Shown here: in pieces, positions 26,608-34,936 of the stretch
Layout: each line of letters opens with the position of its first letter
Position numbering within the stretch: position 1 is the first letter of the stretch
Origin: Arcanobacterium pluranimalium
Lineage (GTDB): Bacteria; Actinomycetota; Actinomycetes; Actinomycetales; Actinomycetaceae
Length of the DNA: 64,000 nt
Assembly (NCBI RefSeq): GCF_016907845.1
Contig: NZ_JAFBCS010000001.1
Span: forward strand, 1 to 64,000
Direction of reading: 5' to 3'
Translations under genes and position numbers: made by a program
The notes under the pieces: generated by a model
Database searches by the model: none
The model's input: only the letters and a program-made list of their open reading frames with translations
Told to the model about the DNA's origin: nothing

Positions 26608-27255
26608 TCAGCTCTCCTCAGGCTGATCAGCGTTTTCTGAGGCTGCGGCGCCGGTTTCGACGCGCTGTGCATCGACCGAATCGTCAAACTGGCGCGAGAG
26701 TCTGCCGGCGAGGTAATTGCGCATCTCAAAGCCGAAAGCTTCCATATCGTAGGCGTAGAAAAGATCCGATGCCACATTACCGGCAATAATCTTGGCGCCG
26801 TTAAGCTCCGCACCCGACTCCGAGCGAGCAATCGCATCAGTAATCAGTTGCAAGCGCGGACCATTCACAAGACCGAACCAGACCTGACTCGTGCCCGCAG
26901 GAGAAGCGATCATAGCTTCGAGTTCGACAGCGCCATCATCACGCTTTTTCGCATTGGGATTCGCACGTAGATATCCGGTGGAAGTCGACCACTGGATATC
27001 TTTCGTCAGACGGTCATAGGTGACCTGACCGGAGGCTTCCTTATCTACCGAGCTGGCAGGCTCTTTGGCCAGCCAGATCGTCGACTGGAAACGCAGATAC
27101 GGACCACCGTCGTTATTATCAATTCGTAGTTCATGCACATACGCCGAGGCTGGAACGTTGTCGTATTCGAGCACGCCGCCACCGCACCACGAATCCACAA
27201 GCCACCCAAGCGGATAATTTTCTGGCGCCAAATTTTCAGGAAGTCTCATAACCAT
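26608..27255 (-). CDS. FABP-family (nitrobindin/THAP4-like) beta-barrel protein
   Basis: A 215-residue protein of the family annotated as FABP or peroxynitrite isomerase. It shows LGWLVDSWCGGG (cf. GxWxGxG), YLRFQSTIWL and the terminal YDMEAFGFEMRNYL. In heme-binding members a His near the C-terminus ligates iron; the comparable stretch here reads RNYL and lacks His, so heme binding is doubtful. The C-terminal 40 residues are acidic and disordered. Two in-frame ATGs (27255, 27249) are possible; a TAGCCT lies 7 bases before the first, and no Shine-Dalgarno is seen. It overlaps the ygfZ start region. Confidence 0.8.
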   Translation of the reverse strand: MVMRLPENLAPENYPLGWLVDSWCGGGVLEYDNVPASAYVHELRIDNNDGGPYLRFQSTIWLAKEPASSVDKEASGQVTYDRLTKDIQWSTSTGYLRANPNAKKRDDGAVELEAMIASPAGTSQVWFGLVNGPRLQLITDAIARSESGAELNGAKIIAGNVASDLFYAYDMEAFGFEMRNYLAGRLSRQFDDSVDAQRVETGAAASENADQPEES

Positions 27256-27262
27256 AGAATTA

Positions 27263-27268
27263 AGGCTA
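27263..27268 (-). promoter_or_regulatory. -10-like hexamer of probable leaderless promoter (FABP gene)
   Basis: TAGCCT on the minus strand is followed by 7 bases and the ATG at 27255. The 16-base context TAGCCTTAATTCTATG is almost identical to that of the MscS gene. Confidence 0.45.
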
Positions 27269-28048
27269 ATCGACTAAGAGCCCAATCGCTAAAGCAACCA
27301 TCCCTAATGCTGAAAACGGCACAAAAGTACGGGAAATATTTGCTTGCAAGCGGCCAGGTCTGAGCACATCAGCGACGGCACGTTGCGTCAATTGGAAAGC
27401 GAGCGGCACAGCCACTCCGGCAAGAATACCCGACCACCAGGGCAAAGACAGGATCAGCGCCGAGGCGCCACCCACGACGATGCCATTTATCAGCGACACA
27501 AATTCCAGCGTGCGTGACTGAAAAGCATGGAAAATCGACACAATGCCGCTTATGAGAGCAATCATCACCGATATACGAATCCCGTCGACCAAATTAGCTG
27601 CATGGATCCACAAAGTTGCCGAGGTCAGAAGCGTAATTCCTAAATAAGTTCCCGCCAGCTGTTCGAGACGACGAAAAGCGTCTGCCGGACGCATCATTTC
27701 AGTAGCAAAAACGACGACGATGCCAAATGCCGCTGCAAGCGCACTGAGCGTGAGCGATCCCCAAATCCCCGCTGCGAGCAGCAGGAGAAATACTAAACTC
27801 ATCGCCAAACGCGTGGTAGAGCGGTTGGGGAGGTTGAGCAGAACTGGCCAGCCGAGAATCAGCAGCGAACCAATGATCATGACCACGACGACGATTCCCC
27901 ACGGCGCAGTTACCGCGCCAACGGCCAGGAAAGTCGCTGCGACGATGCTCAGCAGGGCACGCACGTAGAGGAAACTGAGTCCAGCAAATTCACCGTCATC
28001 AAGATGATATGAAACGGTATCTTTTGGCTCATTGTTCTGCTCAGTCAC
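27266..28048 (-). CDS. Polytopic membrane protein of unknown function
   Basis: A 260-residue protein with about eight hydrophobic helices (for example FLAVGAVTAPWGIVVVVMII, LVFLLLLAAGIWGSLTLSAL) and a short hydrophilic N-terminus (TEQNNEPKDTVSY). I do not recognise the family. The GTG at 28048 is preferred over an upstream start at 28117 because a CACAAT hexamer lies 7 bases before it and the extra residues do not resemble a membrane leader. It precedes the FABP/ygfZ/dtd cluster by 10 bases. Confidence 0.7.
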   Translation of the reverse strand: MTEQNNEPKDTVSYHLDDGEFAGLSFLYVRALLSIVAATFLAVGAVTAPWGIVVVVMIIGSLLILGWPVLLNLPNRSTTRLAMSLVFLLLLAAGIWGSLTLSALAAAFGIVVVFATEMMRPADAFRRLEQLAGTYLGITLLTSATLWIHAANLVDGIRISVMIALISGIVSIFHAFQSRTLEFVSLINGIVVGGASALILSLPWWSGILAGVAVPLAFQLTQRAVADVLRPGRLQANISRTFVPFSALGMVALAIGLLVD

Positions 28049-28055
28049 AGTGAAA

Positions 28056-28061
28056 ATTGTG
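28056..28061 (-). promoter_or_regulatory. -10-like hexamer of probable leaderless promoter (membrane gene)
   Basis: CACAAT in TGGCACAAT, 7 bases before the GTG at 28048. The same nonamer precedes the hydrolase at 2669. Confidence 0.4.
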
Positions 28062-28167
28062 CCATGTATGCGCTCAAAGTGGCAATTAACAGCTGTTATC
28101 ACCGGTTTTCCTCGCACGTTCGTTCACCGTTTCTCAAAATCAAAGGAAAATGTGCGCGAGTTTCGCG

Positions 28168-28196
28168 TAGACGCAGCGCATGAGCTGCGTTAGAGT
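28168..28196 (+). promoter_or_regulatory. Candidate promoter of a structured small RNA
   Basis: TAGACG (28168-28173) and TAGAGT (28191-28196) are spaced by exactly 17 bases. The predicted transcription start (about 28203-28205) coincides with the first base of the closing helix GACACCG. Confidence 0.5.
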
Positions 28197-28203
28197 ATTG
28201 GCA

Positions 28204-28332
28204 AGACACCGGATCGCGAAAGCCCCGGGCTCCAATAATTTGCCGCTACGAGCGGCCTTCGCGCCGACAGGCGCTCTCGGGTTCGGTGTCCTAAGCTTTT
28301 CGGGCGAGAACCGTGGTTCTCGCCCGATTTTT
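28204..28332 (+). ncRNA. Candidate structured small RNA of unknown family
   Basis: About 130 bases with nested pairing. P1 is GACACCG (28205-28211) with CGGTGTC (28284-28290). P2 is CGCGAA (28215-28220) with TTCGCG (28258-28263). A hairpin GCCGCT-ACG-AGCGGC (28242-28256) sits inside P2. An arm GCGCC-GACA-GGCGC (28261-28274) competes with P2's edge, or CCGA/TCGG pairs instead. An intrinsic terminator (28301-28332) follows immediately. I could not match it to SRP RNA, tmRNA, RNase P, 6S or a tRNA. No open frame with a ribosome site covers it. Whether it is trans-acting or a leader is unknown; the next gene starts 450 bases later. Confidence 0.5.
28301..28332 (+). terminator. Terminator of the candidate small RNA
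   Basis: A perfect 12-bp stem (28301-28312 with 28315-28326, CGGGCGAGAACC) is followed by ATTTTT. The loop is only two bases, so the last pair probably opens. Confidence 0.8.
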
Positions 28333-28344
28333 GTGCTCTCACCC

Positions 28345-28545
28345 GATTTGCACCCTCGCCCGAGGTGCCCCCACGCACACATGCCCCACCCAAGGCACCA
28401 ACCTCCCCCGAGCTCGCACGCTCACCCAAGACCCCCACACACGCCCCAAGGCCCCAAGTGTCAGACCAGCACAAACACCCTGACCCCCAAACCAACACGT
28501 GCCCCGCCCGAAACGCCCACGCCCTTGTACCAACACAAACCCCGA
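28345..28545. other. C-rich, strand-asymmetric low-complexity tract
   Basis: Two hundred bases dominated by CCC, CAC and CCA on the plus strand, with no supported gene. It ends just before a palindrome copy, as the similar tract at 2505-2640 lies just after one. The complementary strand is G-rich with many runs of 3-5 G. Confidence 0.6.
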
Positions 28546-28548
28546 GAA

Positions 28549-28610
28549 TTTTGGGGCGCTTTTGGCAACATCTCGATATATGTCGACTAGTTGCCAAAAG
28601 CGCCCCAAAA
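28549..28610. repeat. Dispersed palindrome, copy 3
   Basis: A 62-bp inverted repeat. The arms (TTTTGGGGCGCTTTTGGCAA and its exact complement) are perfect over 21 bp, and the centre is CATCTCGATATATGTCGACTAG. It lies between the C-rich tract and the phosphate-uptake genes. Confidence 0.92.
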
Positions 28611-28786
28611 CTTCACCACGTACACTCTGCCACCCACACCCCGTGGGCTAAACGTCCTACAAAGACGTCGGTTTTGTAGTGATTTTTCCCCTGATCATGC
28701 ACGAGTTCTTCCTTGCACTAAGCTCTGAAGCCAAAGTTGTTTTATCCTTAGTTTGTCAATCGTTCACCTGTTGTTTAGGGGAAACT

Positions 28787-29410
28787 GTGGGACTTCGTAA
28801 GTTCTCGGGCGGCCCAACCGTCACTCAACTCATTGCTGACCAGTCTGAACATCTCGTTCGCGCCGCCAAAGTGCTGGTGCAAGTCGCTGAAGCCAGCCCA
28901 GAATCGCGCGTTGAACTCAACAAAACGCTCCACGATATTGAAAACGATGCCGACGAAGCGTGCCATCGCGTACTTCAGAAAATAAACTCCAGCTTCGTGC
29001 TCCCCTATGATCGTGAAGATCTTTTTAGCCTGTCATCTCTGATTGATGACTGCGTGGATTTGATCGACGAGTCGGGCGATAACATGGTGCTTTACAACGT
29101 CGATACGCTCCCAACTGAAGCCCATAAATTGGTTGCAATCATCAACGACTGCGCACGCATCACATTTGATGCCCTGTCGAAAGTTGATTCAATCGACGAA
29201 CACATGCGCGCATATTGGGTCGAGATCAACCAGCTTGAAAACCACGGCGACACCGTCTACCGCGGCCTCATTTCCGAACTTTTCGCCTCCTCAGACAATC
29301 CAATGGAAGTTCTGAAGATGAAATTCGTCCTCGACCGCCTCGAGTCGGCAATTGATCGTTTTGAGACTCTCGCCGCCGTCGTTGAAACCATTGCCATCAA
29401 GGAGTCCTAA
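28787..29410 (+). CDS. DUF47 PhoU-like protein, partner of Pit
   Basis: A 207-residue all-helical protein of the DUF47/PhoU-related family. It starts GLRKFSGGPTVTQLI and has acidic metal-binding-type motifs (DIENDADEACH, LENHGDTVYR), ending LAAVVETIAIKES. Such proteins are commonly encoded directly before a PiT phosphate transporter and are thought to modulate it. The GTG at 28787 has AGGGGA 5-6 bases upstream; the open frame extends to 28679 without a ribosome site. It is followed by pit after 2 bases, with the Pit Shine-Dalgarno (AAGGAG) spanning its stop. Confidence 0.88.
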   Translation: MGLRKFSGGPTVTQLIADQSEHLVRAAKVLVQVAEASPESRVELNKTLHDIENDADEACHRVLQKINSSFVLPYDREDLFSLSSLIDDCVDLIDESGDNMVLYNVDTLPTEAHKLVAIINDCARITFDALSKVDSIDEHMRAYWVEINQLENHGDTVYRGLISELFASSDNPMEVLKMKFVLDRLESAIDRFETLAAVVETIAIKES

Positions 29411-29412
29411 TC

Positions 29413-30411
29413 GTGGATGTCACCTTACTTTTGGTGAGCTTGATTGTTGTTATTGCGCTCGTTTTTGACTTCACTAACGGTTTTCACGACGCCGCAAATG
29501 CTATCGCTACCTCCGTTGCCACCAATGCGCTCTCACCGCGCGTAGCACTGGGAATGGCAGCAATCATGAACTTTATTGGAGCCCTGCTTGGCACTGGCGT
29601 GGCAGAGACAATCGGCTCCGGTATCATCAGTCCTCCTAAAGACGACGCCGGTCTAGTCGTCGTCCTCGCAGGCTTACTTGGCGCCATTGCTTGGAACCTT
29701 ATCACCTGGTGGTTTGGCCTGCCGTCGTCGTCATCCCACGCATTGATCGGAGGGTTGACGGGCGCAGGCGTCGTCGCATCGGTAACCGTGTACTGGGGAG
29801 TTATCGGATCGAAAGTTATCGTACCGATGTTCCTCTCACCTGTTGTGGGCTTTGGTTTAGCTTTTCTCCTCATGAAAATTACGCTGAAAATTTTCCAGCA
29901 CGCCACCTATCGCAAAACGATGCGCAACTTCCGTCACGCACAGACCGTTTCTGCTGCTGCAATGGCCTTGGGGCACGGTTTGCAAGACGCACAGAAAACG
30001 ATGGGCGTTATTGTGTTGGCACTGGTCGCAGGCGGGTATTGGCACGATACGTCAATCCCCACTCCAATTAAGCTGGCTGCCGCAGCAGCTATCTCACTTG
30101 GCACTTACACAGGCGGTTGGCGCATCATGAAGACGCTCGGTTCCAAGATTATTGATCTTGATCCAGCGCATGGCTTCGTGGCTGAAGGTGTGGCTGCCGG
30201 CGTGCTCTACACGACGGCTTTCTTGTGGCACGCCCCCATTTCGACGACGCACACCATCACCTCGGCAATCATGGGCGTAGGTGCTACCAAGCGTAAATCG
30301 GCAGTTCGTTGGGGCGTAGCAGGCAATATCGTTGGAGCATGGTTCCTCACGATTCCGGCAGCAGCGTTCTTTGCAGCGATCTTCTATCTAGTGTTTGCAA
30401 TGTTCGTCTAA
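29413..30411 (+). CDS. pit: Low-affinity inorganic phosphate transporter (PiT family)
   Basis: A 332-residue membrane phosphate symporter with about ten helices. The two PiT signature repeats are clear: FTNGFHDAANAIATSVAT near the N-terminus and the GLPSSSSHALIGG segment, plus a second-half WHAPISTTHTITS. The length is typical of bacterial Pit. The start is GTG with AAGGAG about 9 bases upstream, overlapping the DUF47 stop. A 20-bp hairpin follows. With pstSCAB opposite, the cell has both constitutive and inducible phosphate uptake here. Confidence 0.94.
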   Translation: MDVTLLLVSLIVVIALVFDFTNGFHDAANAIATSVATNALSPRVALGMAAIMNFIGALLGTGVAETIGSGIISPPKDDAGLVVVLAGLLGAIAWNLITWWFGLPSSSSHALIGGLTGAGVVASVTVYWGVIGSKVIVPMFLSPVVGFGLAFLLMKITLKIFQHATYRKTMRNFRHAQTVSAAAMALGHGLQDAQKTMGVIVLALVAGGYWHDTSIPTPIKLAAAAAISLGTYTGGWRIMKTLGSKIIDLDPAHGFVAEGVAAGVLYTTAFLWHAPISTTHTITSAIMGVGATKRKSAVRWGVAGNIVGAWFLTIPAAAFFAAIFYLVFAMFV

Positions 30412-30480
30412 GCACGCAAAACACTTATATGAGCATGCAAATGTAACTTATACAGGCACGTAATAGTGCCGGTGCGTAAT

Positions 30481-30527
30481 TGTGTTGGTGGGGAGCAGTT
30501 CGAACTGAACTGCTCCCCACCAACACA
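30481..30527. terminator. Bidirectional terminator between pit and pstB
   Basis: A perfect 20-bp stem (30481-30500 with 30508-30527) with a 7-base loop, followed on the plus strand by a T-rich TGCTTTTCTG. Confidence 0.8.
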
Positions 30528-30543
30528 ATCTGCTTTTCTGTGC

Positions 30544-30591
30544 CAATCAGCTAATCAGCTAATCAGCCAATCAACCAATCAGAAAATCAGC
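30544..30591. repeat. 8-bp tandem repeat at the 3' end of pstB
   Basis: Six units of an 8-mer near CAATCAGC (CAATCAGC, TAATCAGC, TAATCAGC, CAATCAAC, CAATCAGA, AAATCAGC). The last unit contains the pstB stop codon (30587-30589). Confidence 0.8.
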
Positions 30592-31366
30592 CGAAACGCC
30601 CAGATACGTAATCTTCAGTTTCTTTCTTGGCCGGATTGGAGAACATCTTTTCTGTGTCGTCATATTCGACCAAATGACCAGGCTTCCCAGTCCCCTCAAT
30701 ATTGAAGAAACCAGTCTTATTAGACACGCGTGCAGCCTGCTGCATATTGTGGGTCACAATCACGATTGTGTAATCCTTCTGCAGCTCCTGCATGAGGTCT
30801 TCAATAGCTAGCGTGGAGATAGGATCGAGCGCCGAGCAAGGCTCATCCATCAGCAGCACATTCGGTTTTACTGCAATTGCTCGGGCGATACACAGACGCT
30901 GCTGTTGTCCTCCAGAAAGTGAGGAACCCGGACGATCGAGGCGATCTTTCACTTCATCCCACAGGTTCGCTCCCCGCAAAGATTCTTCAACAACCCGATC
31001 CGCATCCGATTTGGAAATCTTGCGATTATTAAGTCGAAGACCAGCCAAAACATTATCGGCAATCGACATCGTTGGGAATGGGTTAGGACGCTGGAACACC
31101 ATACCTACATGCTCACGCACGCGTACCGGATCCACGCCCTCAGCGTAGATGTCTTCACCGTCAATAATCACTGAACCCTTGGAATAAGCTCCCGGAATAA
31201 CTTCATGCATACGATTGAGCGAACGCAAGAAAGTCGACTTTCCACAGCCAGAAGGGCCAATAAGCGCCGTAATTGAACGTGGTTCAATCTCCACGTTCAC
31301 ATTCTCAACCGCAAGAAAATCGCCGTAGTAAATGTTGAGGTCTGAAACCTGTATTCCCTCTTGCAC
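30587..31366 (-). CDS. pstB: Phosphate ABC transporter ATP-binding protein
   Basis: A 259-residue cytoplasmic ATPase of the high-affinity Pst importer. Walker A is GPSGCGKST, the signature LSGGQQQRL and Walker [14 protein letters not shown], followed by the switch His in VTHNMQQ. The length and ending (YVSGRFG) are canonical. The start is GTG with AAAGGAT 6 bases upstream. It is the last gene of pstSCAB, 54 bases after pstA. Confidence 0.97.
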   Translation of the reverse strand: MQEGIQVSDLNIYYGDFLAVENVNVEIEPRSITALIGPSGCGKSTFLRSLNRMHEVIPGAYSKGSVIIDGEDIYAEGVDPVRVREHVGMVFQRPNPFPTMSIADNVLAGLRLNNRKISKSDADRVVEESLRGANLWDEVKDRLDRPGSSLSGGQQQRLCIARAIAVKPNVLLMDEPCSALDPISTLAIEDLMQELQKDYTIVIVTHNMQQAARVSNKTGFFNIEGTGKPGHLVEYDDTEKMFSNPAKKETEDYVSGRFG

Positions 31367-31420
31367 GTCATATCCTTTCTGCGCGGCACTAGCCGCAATA
31401 ATAATGCGGTGTGTAGCCGC

Positions 31421-32536
31421 TTACTCACCCTTAGGTGCGAATCGCTTTGCGATCCAGCGGGCTAAAAGATTGAGAATTAAAACTATGAGAATGAGGAGCA
31501 ATGCGCCAGCCCACGCAGTTACCTGCGAACCTTTCGTGTATTCGTTGTATACATACACTGGCAAGGTGAGCATCTGCCCCTCAAACATATTCATATTGTA
31601 AACATCAGTGGTACCAGCAGTAATCAAGAGCGGCGCCGATTCGCCAATAACGCGGGCCACAGCGATCACGATTCCCGACACAATGCCCGAAAGCGAGGTA
31701 CGCAAAACAATCTTCACAATCGTTGCAGATTTGGACACACCAAGTGCGTAGGAAGCCTCGCGTAAGTCTTTCGGCACGAGTCGGAGCATTTCTTCGGTAT
31801 TTCGTACGACGATCGGCGTCATCAGTACTACCAGAGCCACCGACCCCATGAATCCAGACTTAAATTGCGTGCTTCCAAACAGCTGCAAGTTGATCATCGG
31901 AATCATGGCCGCGGCAAACAAACCAGCAACAATTGATGGAATACCGGTCATAACATCGACGAGGAACGTGATAACTCGCGCGAAAGTTCCACGGCCGTAC
32001 TCAACCAGATATACGGCTGTGAGCACGCCGAATGGAATCGATATTAACGCAGTAACACCAGTAATAAGCAAGGTGCCCACGATGGCGTGCCCGGCGCCGA
32101 CAATTGCGCTTGGGTCCGACGATCCAAAGGTAGTGGCCGTGAGGTAGCCACCGCTCGAAAGCTTTTCCCAACCGTGCGCAATTACCGTGTAGAGCAGCGA
32201 AACTAGTGGAATCACTGCCATCACAAACGCACCGACGATCACGTTTGTTGCGATACGATCATTTCCGTATCGGCGACCTTCCACCACATAACCAGCAATG
32301 CCAGCCACAATGAGGAAAATCAGCGCAGCAACTAAGCCCGCACCCACATAATCTGGCTCTTCTTGCCCAAAAACTAAGAACGTGGCAGAAATACCAATCG
32401 CAATGGCACCGGCCACCAGATTGAACCATTTGGGAAGTGTACGCTGCTTGCGTGACTGCTTCTGCGGCAGCGTTGCAGGCATTTTTGGCTCTTGCGTTCC
32501 GTTGGAACGAATTTGAGAAGTAACTGTAGTGCTCAT
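31421..32536 (-). CDS. pstA: Phosphate ABC transporter permease PstA
   Basis: A 371-residue inner-membrane permease. About 60 polar N-terminal residues precede two extra hydrophobic helices. The BPD-type permease core begins near HAIVGTLLITG and contains EASYALGVSKSATIVKIVL, the EAA loop that docks on PstB. It overlaps the pstC stop by four bases (ATGA), so the two permeases are translationally coupled. Confidence 0.95.
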   Translation of the reverse strand: MSTTVTSQIRSNGTQEPKMPATLPQKQSRKQRTLPKWFNLVAGAIAIGISATFLVFGQEEPDYVGAGLVAALIFLIVAGIAGYVVEGRRYGNDRIATNVIVGAFVMAVIPLVSLLYTVIAHGWEKLSSGGYLTATTFGSSDPSAIVGAGHAIVGTLLITGVTALISIPFGVLTAVYLVEYGRGTFARVITFLVDVMTGIPSIVAGLFAAAMIPMINLQLFGSTQFKSGFMGSVALVVLMTPIVVRNTEEMLRLVPKDLREASYALGVSKSATIVKIVLRTSLSGIVSGIVIAVARVIGESAPLLITAGTTDVYNMNMFEGQMLTLPVYVYNEYTKGSQVTAWAGALLLILIVLILNLLARWIAKRFAPKGE

Positions 32537-33702
32537 GCATTCGCTCCTGAGAATTCTGCATAACGGCTAACAATTGCTCGCGCGATAAAGTTCACCACGA
32601 AAGTGATCACGAACAAGATAAAGCCCAAAGCGATCAAGAAATCCGATTCTAAACCGGAAGCTTCGGGGAATCGCAGTGCAATTTGAGAAGCAATTGTTGA
32701 ATGCTGACCTGGCGAGAATATCTTGAAATTCACCATGAGACCCGGCGATAGGACCATCAACAAGGCCATTGTTTCGCCCAGTGCGCGGCCAAGTCCGAGC
32801 ATCGAGGCCGATACGATTCCTGAGCGTCCATGCGGAAGTACCACCATCTTAATCATTTCAAAGCGAGTGGCACCCAAGGCGAGTGAGGCTTCTTCTTGGA
32901 GGCGCGGCGTCTGGAGAAAAACTTCACGCGCAAGTGAGGTGATGATCGGAAGAATCATCACCGCAAGAATGATGCCGCCCATCATGATGTTTCGCGCTGG
33001 CGGAGTGAAAGCTAAAATGTCTGGATTAAGTGGCCACCAGTCGTAACTCTGTGCCAGGCTCTTAAATCCGGGCAAACCTCCCGACCACACTTCTTGGCCA
33101 TCAAGCATTTCTTTTTTACCAGAGATGAACTGCAATACGGGAGTAAAAGTGGTGGAGATCCACTGCAAGATCTGGCGCATCAATGGCTCAAGTGACCACA
33201 TTCCCCACAGGCCGAACACCACAGAGGGAATTGCCGCCAAAAGATCAATAACATATCCGAAAAACGATGCCAAACGGCGAGGAGCGTAATGCGAGATAAA
33301 CAGCGCAATGCACACTGCAAAGGGAACTGCGATCAGCAGCGCAATTACTGAAGCCAGCAAGGTGCCGAATATCGCTGCACCAGCAAAACCCCAAAATCCG
33401 GTGTCCTTTGCGAATCCGACTTCCGAAGTGATCGTCTCACTCGAAGCGAATAATGCGTTCTTTGACGAAAGCAGTAAGAAGATGGCAACTGCAGCTAAAA
33501 GAACCAAAATGAGCGCACCAGCGCCAGAAGAGAACCAACGAAATATCTGGTCAGCCCGACTCCCCTTAGCCACCGGCGACCAAATCGCGTGCGGTTTTGA
33601 TTCTTCGTAAACGCTTTGTTGAGAATTCACACTCGTACTTTTCTGTGTTGGTGTTACATCGTTAGGCAATGACGTCACCGATCCTATACACGTCCTTGAC
33701 AT
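32533..33702 (-). CDS. pstC: Phosphate ABC transporter permease PstC
   Basis: A membrane permease of about 389 residues pairing with PstA. The core has IFGTLLASVIALLIAVPFAV and the EAA-like EEASLALGATRFEMIKMVV. The start is uncertain. The ATG at 33702 lies four bases after a strong hairpin (33707-33742); a GTG at 33678 and a TTG at 33717 are alternatives, none with a good Shine-Dalgarno. The N-terminal 45 residues before the first helix are polar and poorly conserved. Confidence 0.9.
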   Translation of the reverse strand: MSRTCIGSVTSLPNDVTPTQKSTSVNSQQSVYEESKPHAIWSPVAKGSRADQIFRWFSSGAGALILVLLAAVAIFLLLSSKNALFASSETITSEVGFAKDTGFWGFAGAAIFGTLLASVIALLIAVPFAVCIALFISHYAPRRLASFFGYVIDLLAAIPSVVFGLWGMWSLEPLMRQILQWISTTFTPVLQFISGKKEMLDGQEVWSGGLPGFKSLAQSYDWWPLNPDILAFTPPARNIMMGGIILAVMILPIITSLAREVFLQTPRLQEEASLALGATRFEMIKMVVLPHGRSGIVSASMLGLGRALGETMALLMVLSPGLMVNFKIFSPGQHSTIASQIALRFPEASGLESDFLIALGFILFVITFVVNFIARAIVSRYAEFSGANA

Positions 33703-33706
33703 GACT

Positions 33707-33742
33707 CTGTGGACCAACCCCGCTGTGAAGGTTGGTCCACAG
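33707..33742 (-). promoter_or_regulatory. Intercistronic hairpin between pstS and pstC
   Basis: A perfect 13-bp stem, CTGTGGACCAACC/GGTTGGTCCACAG, with a 10-base loop lies just after the pstS stop. There is no U run. It probably stabilises the pstS message or partly ends transcription, and it could hide the pstC ribosome site. Confidence 0.6.
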
Positions 33743-33752
33743 AAAATCTAGG

Positions 33753-34847
33753 TCAGCCCTTGATCTGCTTCAGAGCACTCTCGACTTTGCCACGAAGAGT
33801 GTCGGAGATTGGAGCGTTTCCACCCTTTGCCTTCGAAGCTGCTTCCTGGCCTTCCTTCGATGCTACGTAGCTGAAGTATGCCTTGACGTTAGCAGCGTCT
33901 TTAGCATCCTTGTACTCAGTACAACCGATGAGGTAGGAAACCATAACGATCGGGTATGCACCCTTGATCGAACCGTCACGCTTGAGGTCAACGGTGAGAC
34001 GACGCTCGCTCGCGTCCTTGGTTGGTGCCGAACCGTCGACGATCTTTGCAGCTGCCTCAGGTGAGTACTTGAGGAACTCACCAGAAACTTCAACAGCAGC
34101 AGTGCCGAGCTCGCCCACCTGGGAAGCGTCAGCGTAGGTGACTGCACCCTGAGTGGACTTTACCAAGTTCACAACGCCGGAAGTCTTTTCTGCCGACTGC
34201 GTACCAGTGCGTGGCCATACGTCTGCAGGCTTGTGGGTCCAGCTTCCTGGAGCTGCAGCTGCGAGGTACTGCTGGAAATTCTCAGTGGTGCCGGACTTAT
34301 CTGCGCGGTTAACAGGAATGATGGCGAGATCTGGAAGCTTTGCATCCTTGTTGAGATCTGCGATTGCTTTGTCATTCCACTTGGTGATCTTGCCGTCGAA
34401 AATCTTTGCGATAACGTCGGCTGAAAGGTTGAGCGACTTAACGCCGTCGAGGTTGAACGCAACCGCAATTGGTGAGATGTAGAGCGGAAGCTCGAGTGGC
34501 TCTTGCCCGGAGCAACGCTCGGTAGCCTTCTTAACTTCTTCTGGCTTGAGCATCGAATCAGAACCAGCAAAAGCAACCTTGCCTGCGATGAACTGGTCAC
34601 GGCCAGTACCAGAACCGGTTGGATCGTAGTTAACTACTACACCAGAGTCTTTGGTGAAGTTGTCACGCCATGCCTGCTGTGCATTAACCTGTGACGATGC
34701 TCCTGAACCATTGAGGGTTCCGGTGGATTTGCTTGAGGAGGACTTCGTCTCCTCGTTATTCTTCGAATCAGCTGACGAGCACGCTGCGAGTCCCAGCGTG
34801 AGAACTGCCAAAGACGCAACTGCTGCGTATCCACGTTTGATGTTCAC
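33753..34847 (-). CDS. pstS: Phosphate-binding lipoprotein PstS
   Basis: A 364-residue periplasmic-face solute-binding lipoprotein. The signal peptide ends in the lipobox LAAC (Cys 23), followed by a Ser/Lys-rich linker. Phosphate-site motifs are present: NGSGASSQ, DPTGSGTGRDQF and NRADKSGTTENF. It delivers phosphate to PstCAB. The start is GTG with AAGGA 8 bases upstream. Upstream direct repeats resembling a PhoP box suggest induction under phosphate starvation. Confidence 0.97.
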   Translation of the reverse strand: MNIKRGYAAVASLAVLTLGLAACSSADSKNNEETKSSSSKSTGTLNGSGASSQVNAQQAWRDNFTKDSGVVVNYDPTGSGTGRDQFIAGKVAFAGSDSMLKPEEVKKATERCSGQEPLELPLYISPIAVAFNLDGVKSLNLSADVIAKIFDGKITKWNDKAIADLNKDAKLPDLAIIPVNRADKSGTTENFQQYLAAAAPGSWTHKPADVWPRTGTQSAEKTSGVVNLVKSTQGAVTYADASQVGELGTAAVEVSGEFLKYSPEAAAKIVDGSAPTKDASERRLTVDLKRDGSIKGAYPIVMVSYLIGCTEYKDAKDAANVKAYFSYVASKEGQEAASKAKGGNAPISDTLRGKVESALKQIKG

Positions 34848-34936
34848 TATTTATTCCTTCGTGTACGGGAGCGGAGGGAAAACCCCTCAACCAATCCACA
34901 CTCTAAAGAAAGAAATTTAAATCAAATCCGTTAATT

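Noticed and set aside
28140-28382. Minus-strand open frame (80 codons) across the candidate small RNA
   Set aside because: It has no ribosome site and crosses the terminator hairpin. The structured plus-strand RNA explains the region better, though the frame was considered.
28345-28545. CRISPR array or coding repeat in the C-rich tract
   Set aside because: There is no regular repeat-spacer period, only biased composition; no cas gene is present in the window.
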